Part shown: positions 41,997 through 50,669 of the stretch, piece after piece
Layout of the letters: each line of letters begins with the position of its first letter
How positions within the stretch are numbered: the stretch's first letter is position 1
From: Planctomycetota bacterium
Lineage (GTDB): Bacteria > Planctomycetota > UBA1135 > UBA2386
Direction of reading: 5' to 3'
Assembly: GCA_020638735.1 (NCBI GenBank)
Contig: JACKHZ010000011.1
Location: 248,001 to 312,000, forward strand
DNA: 64,000 nucleotides
Made by a program: the position numbers and the translations under genes
Notes under the pieces: generated by a model
Told to the model about the DNA's origin: nothing
The model's input: only the letters and a program-made list of their open reading frames with translations
Database searches by the model: none

Positions 41997-43829
41997 ATGC
42001 CAACAGTGAACATGAATCGCACCCTCGCTCTGCTTTCCTCTGCCGCGCTGCTCGCCGTCGCCGCGAACGCGCAGTGCTTCTCGCCCACCGGTACGTCGAT
42101 CGTCGGCAGCATGACGCCGTCGCTCGGCGGCTACCCTGCCACCGACGAGGGCTACTCGCCGGACCTGGCGCTCGGCTTCGTCTTCCCGATGGCCGGCGTG
42201 GCCACGACGCTCACGCACTGCGTGGTCGAGGCCAACGGCTCGCTGTACCTGACGGACGGCTCGGGCGCGGTCGGCATCCCCGGCTTCGGCAACAACTACC
42301 TCGACGCGTTCCGCGGCGTCGCGGGCGATAGCCCGCGCGTCGTCGGCTTCAGCGAAGACCAGGACGGCGGGGACATCCTCGTCGACAGCTCGGTGCCCGG
42401 CCAGTTCAAGGTGACCTGGGTCGACTACCACTACTGGCTGAACTCCGACGCCTACGACTTCAGCATCACGCTGTTCGACACCGGCGAGGTGCAGATCGAC
42501 TTCGGCACGGATCCGTTCGCCGTCGGGTCCGGCACCTGCGGCGTCGGCGTCTCGATCGGCGGCGGCGTCGGCACCGGCACCGAGACCGAGACGGACTTCG
42601 GCGTCGCCGGCACGACTTCGGGTCTCGGCCTCGTCTACGACCTGCCGACCTCGGCGGACATGCCGTACTTCGCCGGCTCGGGCGTGCGCTTCGCGCCGGA
42701 CGGCAGCGGCGGCTACGCCTGGTTCGAGACGCCGTGCCTCGGCACGCTGGCGACCCACACGGTGGTCGGCGCCGGCTGCTACGGTTCCTACGAGTCGATC
42801 TACCAGCTGTTCGCGGACGCGGCGGCGGCATCGACCGGGCTGACCGGCAACACGATGCTGCTGTCCTTCAACGGCGTCGGCTACGACGCGCAGTGGCTGC
42901 CCGGCACGGCGAGTGCCTTCTTCGTCACCCCGGTCGCCCCGACGAGTCTGGGTCTCGGGGACGACGACTCGGTCAACCAGGTGCTGACGACGCCGTTCGC
43001 GTCGCCGCTCGGCCCGGTCACCAGCCTCGGCATCGGCAGCAACGGCATCATCGGCTTCAACGCCGCGACCGTCAGCACCAGCTACACGCCGGCGGCTGCA
43101 GACTTCCTGAACTCGACTGAGGGCGGCGTCTACCTGTGGCACGATTATGCGACGCAGTACGGCGGCGACATCGTGTTCGAGGAAGCGGGCAGTGTCGCCT
43201 ACGTGACGTGGGACGCCGTGCACAGCTGGGGCAACAACACGGCCAACCCCAGCACGGTGCAGGTCCAGTTCGATACCGCCACCGGCGATATCTGGCTGGT
43301 CTTCCTGGACATCAGCAACGACACCACGAGCACCTTCGGCTCGGGCCACCTGGTCGGCTACACGCCCCCGGGCGCGTCGCCCAATCGCGGCTCGATGAAC
43401 CTCGCCTCCGCCCTGCCGGCGACGATCAGCGTCGACGCCCCGCCGATGTCGCTGTCTGCCTCGCCGCGGCCGATCTCGACGCCGAGCTCGGGCACGCTGG
43501 TCAACTTCAACGTCACCAACGCGCCGGAATACGGCGGCGGCTTCGCTCTCGGCGTCGTCGTGCTGAGCGCGACTTCGGCCTCGCTGCCGCTCTTCGCCAT
43601 CGACCCGTCGGTTGATCCGGGCTGCATCGTCCGCGTCGGCGGCCTCGACGTCATGATGCCGTTCGTCGGCCCGCTGGGTCCGCAGACCACGCAGTTCCAG
43701 CTCCCGGCCGGCGTGCCGGTGGGCGTGATGCTCTACACGCAGGCCGTGGCGCTGGCGCCGGGCCTCAACAACTTCCTCGGTGGCGTCGCTCTGTCGAACG
43801 GCATCGAGAGCCTGGTGGGCGACGTCTGA
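41997..43829 (+). CDS. Secreted beta-rich protein of unknown function
   Basis: The 610-residue product has a signal peptide (MNRTLALLSSAALLAVAANAQ when started at the ATG at 42012). The mature part is acidic, rich in Gly/Thr/Ser and aromatic residues, with very few Lys. It contains two related halves: LGFVFPMAGVATTLTHCVVEANGSLYL with DFGTDPFAVG, and TPFASPLGPVTSLGIGSNGIIGF with WLVFLDISNDT. Both resemble a beta-sandwich of the nidogen-like or adhesive kind with a hydrophobic FxF start. The last 120 residues may be a third module. It may be a surface or matrix protein. A strong hairpin terminator follows. Confidence 0.75.
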   Translation: MPTVNMNRTLALLSSAALLAVAANAQCFSPTGTSIVGSMTPSLGGYPATDEGYSPDLALGFVFPMAGVATTLTHCVVEANGSLYLTDGSGAVGIPGFGNNYLDAFRGVAGDSPRVVGFSEDQDGGDILVDSSVPGQFKVTWVDYHYWLNSDAYDFSITLFDTGEVQIDFGTDPFAVGSGTCGVGVSIGGGVGTGTETETDFGVAGTTSGLGLVYDLPTSADMPYFAGSGVRFAPDGSGGYAWFETPCLGTLATHTVVGAGCYGSYESIYQLFADAAAASTGLTGNTMLLSFNGVGYDAQWLPGTASAFFVTPVAPTSLGLGDDDSVNQVLTTPFASPLGPVTSLGIGSNGIIGFNAATVSTSYTPAAADFLNSTEGGVYLWHDYATQYGGDIVFEEAGSVAYVTWDAVHSWGNNTANPSTVQVQFDTATGDIWLVFLDISNDTTSTFGSGHLVGYTPPGASPNRGSMNLASALPATISVDAPPMSLSASPRPISTPSSGTLVNFNVTNAPEYGGGFALGVVVLSATSASLPLFAIDPSVDPGCIVRVGGLDVMMPFVGPLGPQTTQFQLPAGVPVGVMLYTQAVALAPGLNNFLGGVALSNGIESLVGDV

Positions 43830-43862
43830 TCGCCTGACCGGATCGCTCGCAGGATCCGCGAG

Positions 43863-43895
43863 GCGGGCCCGCAGGTCATCGACCTGCGGGCCCGC
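43863..43895 (+). terminator. Intrinsic terminator-like hairpin
   Basis: GCGGGCCCGCAGGTC (43863-43877), loop ATC, GACCTGCGGGCCCGC (43881-43895): a perfect 15-bp stem, 34 bases after the stop of the secreted protein gene, followed by TCTCGTTTCC. Confidence 0.8.
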
Positions 43896-43930
43896 TCTCG
43901 TTTCCGGCGAGGGTCTCGGTGGGGTTCGCG

Positions 43931-43960
43931 TTCGCAGGCGTCGGGGGCGCTGCGTAGACT
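43931..43960 (+). promoter_or_regulatory. Putative promoter of the S46-GspG gene
   Basis: TTCGCA (43931-43936), 18 bp, TAGACT (43955-43960), 13 bases before the ATG. The same TAGACT hexamer occurs upstream of the previous gene (41922). Confidence 0.35.
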
Positions 43961-43973
43961 GCCGCCCGAGACC

Positions 43974-45980
43974 ATGACCACGACCCTCGCCCGAGCCGCG
44001 ACGACGCGGCGTTCCCGCGGCTTCGGCGCCGCCCTCCTGTTCGTCCTCGGCGCGCTCTGCACAGCACCCGCCACCGCCCAGACCCGGAAGGAGCTGGGGC
44101 GTATGTGGACCTTCGAAGCCGCGCCGGTCGGCTGGTTCCAGGAGGCCTACGACTGGGCGCCGAGCGACGAATGGCTCGACCACGCGCGGCTGGCGTCGCT
44201 GCGCCTCGGCCAGCGCGACGAGAAGGGCGAGATCCGCTTCTTCTGCTCGGCGTCGTTCGTCAGCCCGCACGGGCTGATCATGACCAACCACCACTGCTCG
44301 CGTGACGCGATCGCCGCGCTGCAGGGCGACGACGACTGGCTCAAGGACGGCTTCTACGCCGGCGGCTACGACGGCGAGATCCACGTCAAGGGCCTGCTCG
44401 TGTCGCAGATGGTCGGCCAGACCGACGTGACCGAGGCCGTGGCCGCGCAGGGCGAGCAGGCCGTGCTCGCGGGCGCCAAGGAAGAGCATCCCGAGCTGCG
44501 CCACGAGATCATCGCGCTCTACCAGGGCGGCAACTACCAGCTCTACAGCTACAAGGTGTACGACGACCTGCGGCTGGTTTGCGCGCCGCATGGCCAGAGC
44601 GCGCACTTCGGCGGCGACCCCGACAACTTCTGCTACCCGCGCTGGGGCCTCGACTTCTCGTTCCTGCGCGCCTACGAGGGCGGCAAGCCCGTCGACACCA
44701 AGGCCAACTGCTTCGAGTGGCGCACCGAGGGCGCCGACGAAGGCGAGGTCGTGTTCGTCACCGGCAACCCCGGCCGCACCGGCCGCCTGAAGACGCACGC
44801 GCAGTGCGAGTTCCTGCGCGACCACTACTACCCGCCGCTGGTCGCGCGCTACGAGGGCATGGTCGCGCAGCTGCACGAGAAGGCCAAGGAGAGCGCCGCG
44901 GCGGAGAAGGAGCTGCGGCCGCAGATCCTGCGCTTCGAGAACTCGCGCAAGGCGCTGCAGGGTTACCTCGACGGCCTGCGCGATCCGCGTATCCTCGAGA
45001 TCAAGGCCAAGGCCGAGGCCGAGTTGCGCGCCGAGGTGGCGAAGCGCCCCGAGCTGCAGGAGAAGTACGGTGACGCGTGGGACCAGCTGGCCCTGATCCA
45101 GACCGAGAAGGTCCAGGCGATGAAGGACGGCAAGAACCCCGGCTCGTTCGCCGAGGACGAAGCCCGGCACGAGAAGCGCATCGGCGAGGCCTGCTTCGCG
45201 GTCTACGGCACGTCGATCCCGCCGGACGCGACGATGTCGCTGCGCATCAGCGACGGCGTCGTCAAGGGCTACCCGATGAACGGCACGCTGGCGCCGTACT
45301 TCACGACGCTCTACGGCCTGTTCGCGCGCCACGCGGAGTTCGGCGGCGTGCACCCGTTCGACATGCCGCAGGCGTGGCTCGACGCGGAGCCGAAGCTCGA
45401 CCTGAAGACGCCGTTCAACTTCGTCGCCACCTGCGACATCATCGGCGGCAACTCGGGCTCGCCGATGATCGACAAGGAGCAGCGCGTCATCGGCCTCGTG
45501 TTCGACGGCAACATCGAGATGCTCGGCAACAACTACGTCTTCGACGACGAGATCTCGCGCACGGTGTCCGTGCACCCGGCGATCATCATCGAGGCGCTGC
45601 GCAAGATCTATCGCGCCGGCGCGCTGGCCAACGAGCTCGAACGCAAGGGGCAGAAGAAGGAGCGCGTCGGCATCTTCGAGGGCGTGCGGCGCGCCTCGGA
45701 CGAGGCGAAGGTGACGAAGGCGAAGACCGACATCGTGGTGCTGGCCGACAGCGTGCGCCTCTACTACACGCAGAACGGCAGGCTGCCGGCGTCGATCGAG
45801 GTGCTGGCCGAGCCGGACGACAAGGGCCGGACCTGGGTCACCGGGCTGTCCGATGACCCGTGGGGTAACGCCTACCAGCTGCGCGAAGGCCGCACCCCAC
45901 GCGAGTTCGAGGTCGTCAGCTACGGACCGGACGGTTCGGAAGGCACCGGCGACGACCTCTCGAGCCGCAAGCGGAGCTGA
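43974..45980 (+). CDS. S46 dipeptidyl-peptidase with C-terminal GspG-like pseudopilin domain
   Basis: A 668-residue secreted peptidase. After a basic N-terminus and a signal segment (GAALLFVLGALCTAPATAQ) come the S46 motifs: GLIMTNHHCSRDAI (catalytic His, near residue 105), PRWGLDFSFLRAY (Asp) and GGNSGSPMIDKEQRVIGL (Ser, near residue 495). The family normally ends about 90 residues after the Ser. Here residues about 585-668 read SVRLYYTQNGRLPASIEVL, DDPWGNAYQLREG and YGPDGSEGTGDDL. These are the hallmark blocks of the soluble C-terminal domain of type II secretion major pseudopilin GspG, including its calcium-site acidic end. The N-terminal pilin helix is absent. The next gene starts 5 bp later. 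Confidence 0.93.
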   Translation: MTTTLARAATTRRSRGFGAALLFVLGALCTAPATAQTRKELGRMWTFEAAPVGWFQEAYDWAPSDEWLDHARLASLRLGQRDEKGEIRFFCSASFVSPHGLIMTNHHCSRDAIAALQGDDDWLKDGFYAGGYDGEIHVKGLLVSQMVGQTDVTEAVAAQGEQAVLAGAKEEHPELRHEIIALYQGGNYQLYSYKVYDDLRLVCAPHGQSAHFGGDPDNFCYPRWGLDFSFLRAYEGGKPVDTKANCFEWRTEGADEGEVVFVTGNPGRTGRLKTHAQCEFLRDHYYPPLVARYEGMVAQLHEKAKESAAAEKELRPQILRFENSRKALQGYLDGLRDPRILEIKAKAEAELRAEVAKRPELQEKYGDAWDQLALIQTEKVQAMKDGKNPGSFAEDEARHEKRIGEACFAVYGTSIPPDATMSLRISDGVVKGYPMNGTLAPYFTTLYGLFARHAEFGGVHPFDMPQAWLDAEPKLDLKTPFNFVATCDIIGGNSGSPMIDKEQRVIGLVFDGNIEMLGNNYVFDDEISRTVSVHPAIIIEALRKIYRAGALANELERKGQKKERVGIFEGVRRASDEAKVTKAKTDIVVLADSVRLYYTQNGRLPASIEVLAEPDDKGRTWVTGLSDDPWGNAYQLREGRTPREFEVVSYGPDGSEGTGDDLSSRKRS

Positions 45981-45985
45981 CCTCC

Positions 45986-46843
45986 GTGTCGCGCGACCTG
46001 CCGCCGCCGCTGCCGGCATCCCGTGCGGCAGGCGCGGCCGCGCGGCGCGGACCCGACGAGGCGGCCGATCCCGGCGCGATCGGCGCGCGCCCGCCGCGCC
46101 GCCGCGGCTGGACCGCGACGCTGCTGGTGACCGCGGGCTACGGCCTCGTCAGCCTGCTGCTGGCCGACCCGCAGCGCGAACTCTCCTACCGCTTGGGCCA
46201 TGCGGTGGGTTCGATGCTGTGGCCGCTCGCCGGCGGGACCGTGCTGGGCGCGCTGTGGAAGCGCAGCCATGCGAGCGTGATCGGGGCCGGGGTCGTGGTG
46301 GGGCTGCTGCTGATGGTCGAGTTCGTGCAGCTGACGCTCATCGCGCAGCTGCGGCGTGCCTACGTCAACGAGCTGCAGCAGCGCATCGACGACTGGCGCT
46401 CGACACGCGAGGTTTGGCAGGACCGCTACGGCGATCCGGCCCGACAGCCGAACGCGCGGGCCGAAGTCATGCGCGCCACCGGCTTCGTGTTCTCGTTCCG
46501 CGGCGACACCGCCCAGCTGGCCGGCGAGCTGCGCGACGGAGAGCCGTACCGGGAACGTTGCGAGCGACTGCCGATCGGTCGCGGCGCGCTCGACGCGTCG
46601 TGGGGCCGGATCTGCGCGGAGGTCGGGGCCGCGGAGCTGCTGGTCGACCTGCAGCACGTGCGCGAGGCGCTCGACGCCGGGGCGGTGCTGTACGCAGAGC
46701 TGCAGCGGTGCGATGGCGTTTGGCGCTGGCACGACGGCGAGCTGGTGTTCGACGCGGGCGTGGGGGCGGCGCGGCGCGACGGCATCGAACTCCGGCTGCT
46801 GCAGCTGCGGCAGAAGCTGCAGGCCTGCGCGGCGCCGCGCTGA
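45986..46843 (+). CDS. Membrane protein of unknown function
   Basis: A 285-residue product starting at GTG. A Pro/Ala/Arg-rich cytoplasmic N-terminus (1-40) is followed by three hydrophobic helices (TATLLVTAGYGLVSLLLA, VGSMLWPLAGGTVLGALW and VIGAGVVVGLLLMVEFVQL). A soluble C-terminal half of about 160 residues follows, with heptad-like helices and no recognised motif. It lies 5 bp after the S46-GspG gene and is probably co-transcribed with it. It converges with the DUF2785 gene, with 5 bp between the stops. Confidence 0.65.
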   Translation: MSRDLPPPLPASRAAGAAARRGPDEAADPGAIGARPPRRRGWTATLLVTAGYGLVSLLLADPQRELSYRLGHAVGSMLWPLAGGTVLGALWKRSHASVIGAGVVVGLLLMVEFVQLTLIAQLRRAYVNELQQRIDDWRSTREVWQDRYGDPARQPNARAEVMRATGFVFSFRGDTAQLAGELRDGEPYRERCERLPIGRGALDASWGRICAEVGAAELLVDLQHVREALDAGAVLYAELQRCDGVWRWHDGELVFDAGVGAARRDGIELRLLQLRQKLQACAAPR

Positions 46844-46848
46844 CCGCG

Positions 46849-47712
46849 TCAGTCGCCGAGCACATGGCGCAGCGCCGCGCGCGCAGCGGTGAGCGAGGTG
46901 GACTCGCGGCGGTCGAGGGTCAGCAGCGTGAACAGCGAGACCAGCACGTGCTTGCGGTTCTCGCGGCGGGCGAGCTGCTCGGCGTCGGTGCCGGCGTAGC
47001 GCGTCGCGCACAGCTGCGTCAGCCACGTCGAGAGCGCCGCAGTGTCCAGGTCGTCGCGCGCGCACAGCGCGAGCAGCGCGCGGGCCAGGCGTTCGTCTTC
47101 GCCGGCGCAGAGCGGCACGTCGACGGCGGCGAGCTTGTCGGCGATCGCCTGCAGCAGCTGCGCCTGCTGCGGCTTCGTCAAGCGTTCGCTGCGCGCGGCG
47201 AACTTGAGCACGTCGGCGGTGTGCGCGACCGAGTGCAGCCAGCCGATCCGTGCGTCGAAGCCGCGCACGTCGCGTTCGTCGTGCAGGTAGCGCAGCGCGT
47301 CGGCGAGCAGCGCAGCGAAGCCGTCGGCGTCGAGCCACGGTTGCTGGTTGTCGCGGGCCAGCAGCAAGGACAGCGTCAGCGCCGAGAACGAACGGCGGAG
47401 TACGGTCGTCGTGTCGCGTTCACCGATGCCGGCGCGCAGGTTCTCACGGCAGGTGACGGCGAGCTCGCGCAGCTGTTCGTCGGCGACGATGCCGTCGCGC
47501 ACGATCCAGCGGGCCAGCAGCGTGTAGGCGACGTCGTCGCGCAGCTTCGGGTCGGGCGAGCCCAGCAGCGACGTCAGTTCGCGCAGCAGCCCGGGCAGCT
47601 CCGTTGCAGCCGGCTTCGCGGATGCGGTGAGCAGCGGTTGCCAGTCGCGCGGGGTTGGTTCCTGGGCCAGCAGGCAGGCCGGGAGCAAGGCGCAGAGCAC
47701 GGCGGTTCGCAT
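46849..47712 (-). CDS. Secreted DUF2785 protein
   Basis: A 287-residue helical protein. The signal peptide is MRTAVLCALLPACLLAQ. The DUF2785 pattern is visible: LRDDVAYTLLARWIV, TVLRRSFSALTLSLLLARD, RYLHDERDVRGFDARIGWLHSVAHTADVLKFAARS. The family has no established activity. Its usual members are cytoplasmic, so the signal peptide is a small oddity. A TAGCAG hexamer lies a few bases before the ATG on the minus strand. Confidence 0.82.
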   Translation of the reverse strand: MRTAVLCALLPACLLAQEPTPRDWQPLLTASAKPAATELPGLLRELTSLLGSPDPKLRDDVAYTLLARWIVRDGIVADEQLRELAVTCRENLRAGIGERDTTTVLRRSFSALTLSLLLARDNQQPWLDADGFAALLADALRYLHDERDVRGFDARIGWLHSVAHTADVLKFAARSERLTKPQQAQLLQAIADKLAAVDVPLCAGEDERLARALLALCARDDLDTAALSTWLTQLCATRYAGTDAEQLARRENRKHVLVSLFTLLTLDRRESTSLTAARAALRHVLGD

Positions 47713-47764
47713 GCGGCTGCTACGCAGCTTCGGCGGCGTCGGCGAGGCCCGTTCTGCGCAGCGG

Positions 47765-49090
47765 TCACCGGTCCAGGCACAGCCGCAGCGAACTGGCCTG
47801 GAAGCGCGTCCCTGGCGACCAGAAGTTGCGGTAGGCGACGCGCGCCTGGCCGCGCGGCGTCGCGAACGAGCCGCCGCGCAGCACCCGCTGGTTGTCCATG
47901 AACTTGCCGTTGTACTCCATCAGCGCGCCGTCGAACGGGCGGTAGCCGGGGTACGGCTCGTAGTGGCTCTGGGTCCATTCCCACGCGGTGCCGGCGAGCT
48001 GGCGCAGGCCGTCGCCCGGCGCGGCGGGCTCGACGTCGAAGGCGCAGCGGTCGAGGTCGTCGTGCAGCAGGTTGGCGGTCGTCGGGTCGAAGCCGTGCTG
48101 CCGCGCCGCGTGCTCCCACTCGACCTCGCGCGGCAGCCGCGCGCCGCGCCACTCGCGGCGCTGTTCGCCGAACCAGCGCGCGAACGCCTCGGCCTCGTAG
48201 AACGACACGTGGCAGACCGGCGCCGCCGGATCGACGTCGACGAGCCCGCGCAGCGTGAAGCGTCGCCAGCGCGCGCCGTCGCGTTGCCAGTAGAGCGGCG
48301 CATCGAGCCGTTCGCGCTGCACGAACGCCCAGCCGTTGGACAGCCACAGCAGCGGGTCGCGGTAGCCGCCGTCGTCGACGAACGCGCACCACTCGGCGTT
48401 GGTGATCAGCCGGTCCGCGAGGGCGAAGTCGCCGACCAGCGCCGCGTGCGCCGGCAGCTCGTTGTCCCAGCAGAACCCGCCTTCGGCGAGGCCCGGGCCC
48501 TGGTGGCCGAGCGTCGTCGTCGCGGCGTCGAAGCCGATCGCGCGCAGCGGGGGCGGCGCCGCCCCGGCGCCGGCGGATTGCGCGCGGCGTTCGCGATACG
48601 CGCGCCGCAGCGGCTCCGGCGCCGACCAGCGGATGTGCAGCAGCTCGGTGACGAACAGCTCCTGATGCTGTTCTTCATGCTCGCAGCCGATCGTCACCAC
48701 CTGGCGCACGCGCGCGAGTTCGTCGTCGCAGCACTCGGCGATGCAGCGCAGCATCGCGGCATCGACCGCAGTGCGGTAGCGGCGCACGTCGTCGGTCGTC
48801 GGCTGCGCCACCGCGCCGCGCCGCGCGCGATCGAGCCGCGGGCCGAGGCCTTCGTAGTAGCTGTTGAGCGCGTAGTCCATGCCGGCGAAGCCGTCGGGCA
48901 TGCGGCCGAGCGGCTGCAGCAGGTTGGCGGCGAAGAACCAGCTGGTGTGGCCGAGGTTCCAGTAGGGCGGCGAGACGTCCGGCATCGACTGGGCGCGGAA
49001 GTCCTCGGATGCGAGCGGCGCCATCAGGCGTTCGCTGCGGGCGCGCACCTCGGTGAAGCGCTGGGTCAGCGCGGAGCGTTCGACGGACAA
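47765..49090 (-). CDS. egtB: EgtB-like iron-dependent sulfoxide synthase (DinB plus FGE-like)
   Basis: EgtB joins cysteine or gamma-glutamylcysteine to hercynine in ergothioneine synthesis. The 441-residue product has an N-terminal DinB-type four-helix domain with the iron ligands in NLGHTSWFF and CEHEEQHQELFV (HxxxH). The C-terminal FGE-like domain has ADRLITNAEWCAFV, LPREVEWEHAARQ, GTAWEWTQSHYEPYPGY and RVLRGGSFATP. I start it at the TTG at 49090, because no ATG or GTG precedes the conserved N-terminus; the previous gene's stop lies 8 bp upstream. No egtD methyltransferase is nearby, so the substrate (hercynine, or a selenium analogue as in SenA) is not settled. Confidence 0.88.
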   Translation of the reverse strand: MSVERSALTQRFTEVRARSERLMAPLASEDFRAQSMPDVSPPYWNLGHTSWFFAANLLQPLGRMPDGFAGMDYALNSYYEGLGPRLDRARRGAVAQPTTDDVRRYRTAVDAAMLRCIAECCDDELARVRQVVTIGCEHEEQHQELFVTELLHIRWSAPEPLRRAYRERRAQSAGAGAAPPPLRAIGFDAATTTLGHQGPGLAEGGFCWDNELPAHAALVGDFALADRLITNAEWCAFVDDGGYRDPLLWLSNGWAFVQRERLDAPLYWQRDGARWRRFTLRGLVDVDPAAPVCHVSFYEAEAFARWFGEQRREWRGARLPREVEWEHAARQHGFDPTTANLLHDDLDRCAFDVEPAAPGDGLRQLAGTAWEWTQSHYEPYPGYRPFDGALMEYNGKFMDNQRVLRGGSFATPRGQARVAYRNFWSPGTRFQASSLRLCLDR

Positions 49091-49098
49091 GGTTCTCG

Positions 49099-49932
49099 TC
49101 AGGCGTTGCGCGGCCGCGCCGGCAGGGCCGGATCGCCGCCGCCGTGGCGGTGGAACATGTAGGCGCCGAAGGCGATGCCGAACAGGCTCATCAGGTAGAC
49201 GCCGGGGAAGAAGATCACGTGCTCGAGCCAGATCAGCCAGAACTGCTGCTCCGACGAGCCCGACTGCAGGCGCGGGTCGAACGGCACCTGCGTCATCGGG
49301 TTGACGATGTCCCGCACGCTGCTGATGTCGAGGCAGGTGCCGAGCTGCGCGTCGCTGGCGTACTTGCTGAACAGCGCGACCGGCAGCCGCGCCAGCATGA
49401 TGCCGAAGCCGATGGTGATGACGAGGCGCAGCATCGAGCGCGCGTTCTGCGCGGTGACGAGCGCCATGGCCAGACCGGCCGGCCACAGTACGCGGTCGAT
49501 GCCGACGGGTTGCACGACGGCGGACGGCGCGGCGCATGCCTGCATGCCGAGCCAGGCGGCGATGCCGGTCCAGGCGAACAGGATCGGCAGCACGTAGCCG
49601 TTGGCGGGGCGCCGGTCGCGCAGCAGGAGCAGCACGCTGGCCCAGAGCACGGCGAAGCCCAGGAACGGCAGCGGCCACTGCCAGCCGGGGGCGGTGGCGG
49701 TGCCGGTCGGGAAGGCGACGACGCTGACCTCGAGCGCGGCGCCCTCGAAACCGGCGTAGCCGTGCTCGGTGACAAGGGTTCGTTCGGCCGGCCCGAGCAG
49801 CCCGTGGCCCACGGCCAGCAGGGCGATGGCCAGGAGGGCGATCGCCGCCGGGCGTCGCCAGGGGGGCAGGGCGAGCCCCAGGGCGGCCAGCAGGAAGGCC
49901 AGGACGAGCAGCAGCGCGAGCAGTAGTTCCAT
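49099..49932 (-). CDS. Integral membrane protein of unknown function
   Basis: A 277-residue polytopic protein with about seven hydrophobic helices, starting MELLLALLLVLAFLLAALGLAL. Between them lie an outward loop (about 60-85) and a long loop near residues 200-235 with CLDISSVRDIVNPM. The C-terminal helix (HVIFFPGVYLMSLFGIAFGAY) ends in a short polar tail. No family was recognised. It ends 8 bp before the egtB start codon, so it is probably co-transcribed with egtB. It diverges from rpmI with 137 bp between. Confidence 0.65.
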   Translation of the reverse strand: MELLLALLLVLAFLLAALGLALPPWRRPAAIALLAIALLAVGHGLLGPAERTLVTEHGYAGFEGAALEVSVVAFPTGTATAPGWQWPLPFLGFAVLWASVLLLLRDRRPANGYVLPILFAWTGIAAWLGMQACAAPSAVVQPVGIDRVLWPAGLAMALVTAQNARSMLRLVITIGFGIMLARLPVALFSKYASDAQLGTCLDISSVRDIVNPMTQVPFDPRLQSGSSEQQFWLIWLEHVIFFPGVYLMSLFGIAFGAYMFHRHGGGDPALPARPRNA

Positions 49933-50015
49933 GCGGTAGGGCGCGGAACGGCGGTCCGCCGCCGGGTTTTCGCCGCAGTGCCGCCGCGGAGCCAATACTT
50001 TTCCCCAGGCCGCAC

Positions 50016-50044
50016 TTGCTAGGGGGTGGGGGCCTCGCTACCTT
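50016..50044 (+). promoter_or_regulatory. Putative promoter of rpmI-rplT(-pheST)
   Basis: TTGCTA (50016-50021), 17 bp, TACCTT (50039-50044). Initiation near 50051 gives a leader of about 19 bases. infC, which often starts this operon, is absent. Confidence 0.45.
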
Positions 50045-50069
50045 CCTCCGCCTTCCAAGAGCGAAGAGT

Positions 50070-50267
50070 ATGACCAAGCAGAAGACAAAGAAGGCGGTGG
50101 TCAAGCGCATGAAGCTGACCAAGACCGGCAAGGTCAAGTTCCGCCATGCCTTCACGTCGCACCTGATGGTGCGCCGTAGCACCAAGCGGAAGCGCCAGTT
50201 GCGGGCCAAGGGCCTGTGCAAGGGCCTGATCGCCGTCAGCATGGCCGAATTGCTGGGAGGGAGGTAA
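50070..50267 (+). CDS. rpmI: 50S ribosomal protein L35
   Basis: A 65-residue basic protein, MTKQKTKKAVVKRMKLTKTG at its start and RRSTKRKRQLR in the middle, matching L35 in length and pattern. The last codons (Leu-Gly-Gly-Arg) are written as GGAGGGAGG, which doubles as the ribosome-binding site for rplT 4 bp downstream, so the two are translationally coupled. Confidence 0.97.
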   Translation: MTKQKTKKAVVKRMKLTKTGKVKFRHAFTSHLMVRRSTKRKRQLRAKGLCKGLIAVSMAELLGGR

Positions 50268-50270
50268 CCC

Positions 50271-50627
50271 ATGTCACGCGCAACCAACGGTCCCGCAACG
50301 CGGCAGCGCCGCAACCGCGTCCTCAAGCGCGCCAAGGGCTTCCGCCAAGGCCGCCGCAACCTGTTCAAGCAGGCGATCGTCACCGCGCTGCGCGGCGACT
50401 CGTTCGCCTTCGCCGGTCGCCAGCAGAAGAAGCGCCAGTACCGGTCGCTCTGGATCACGCGCCTGTCGGCCGCGGTCGCGCCGCACGGGCTGCGCTACTC
50501 GGCCTTCATCCACGGCGTGCAGAAGGCCGGCATCAAGCTGAACCGCAAGGAGCTCAGCGAGCTGGCCATCCACGACCCGCAGACGTTCGCGAGCATCTGC
50601 GAACAGGCCAAGGGCGCCCTCGTCTGA
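50271..50627 (+). CDS. rplT: 50S ribosomal protein L20
   Basis: A 118-residue protein with the L20 core: RNRVLKRAKGFRQGRRNLFKQA, QQKKRQYRSLWITRLSAAV and YSAFIHGVQKAGIKLNRKEL. Length is typical. It binds 23S rRNA early in assembly. rpmI precedes by 3 bp, and a terminator-like hairpin separates it from pheS. Confidence 0.97.
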   Translation: MSRATNGPATRQRRNRVLKRAKGFRQGRRNLFKQAIVTALRGDSFAFAGRQQKKRQYRSLWITRLSAAVAPHGLRYSAFIHGVQKAGIKLNRKELSELAIHDPQTFASICEQAKGALV

Positions 50628-50669
50628 GCGACGAGTCGTGACGGCGCCCCGGCGCCGCGACGAAACCTG

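Noticed and set aside
41439..46019. A 1526-codon open frame on the minus strand, and other very long frames such as 55538-58123 plus and 19370-22084 minus
   Set aside because: They lie antisense to genes of clear families, are made mostly of Arg, Ala, His, Asp and Gln, and have no domain motif. Long chance frames are expected in DNA this G+C-rich.
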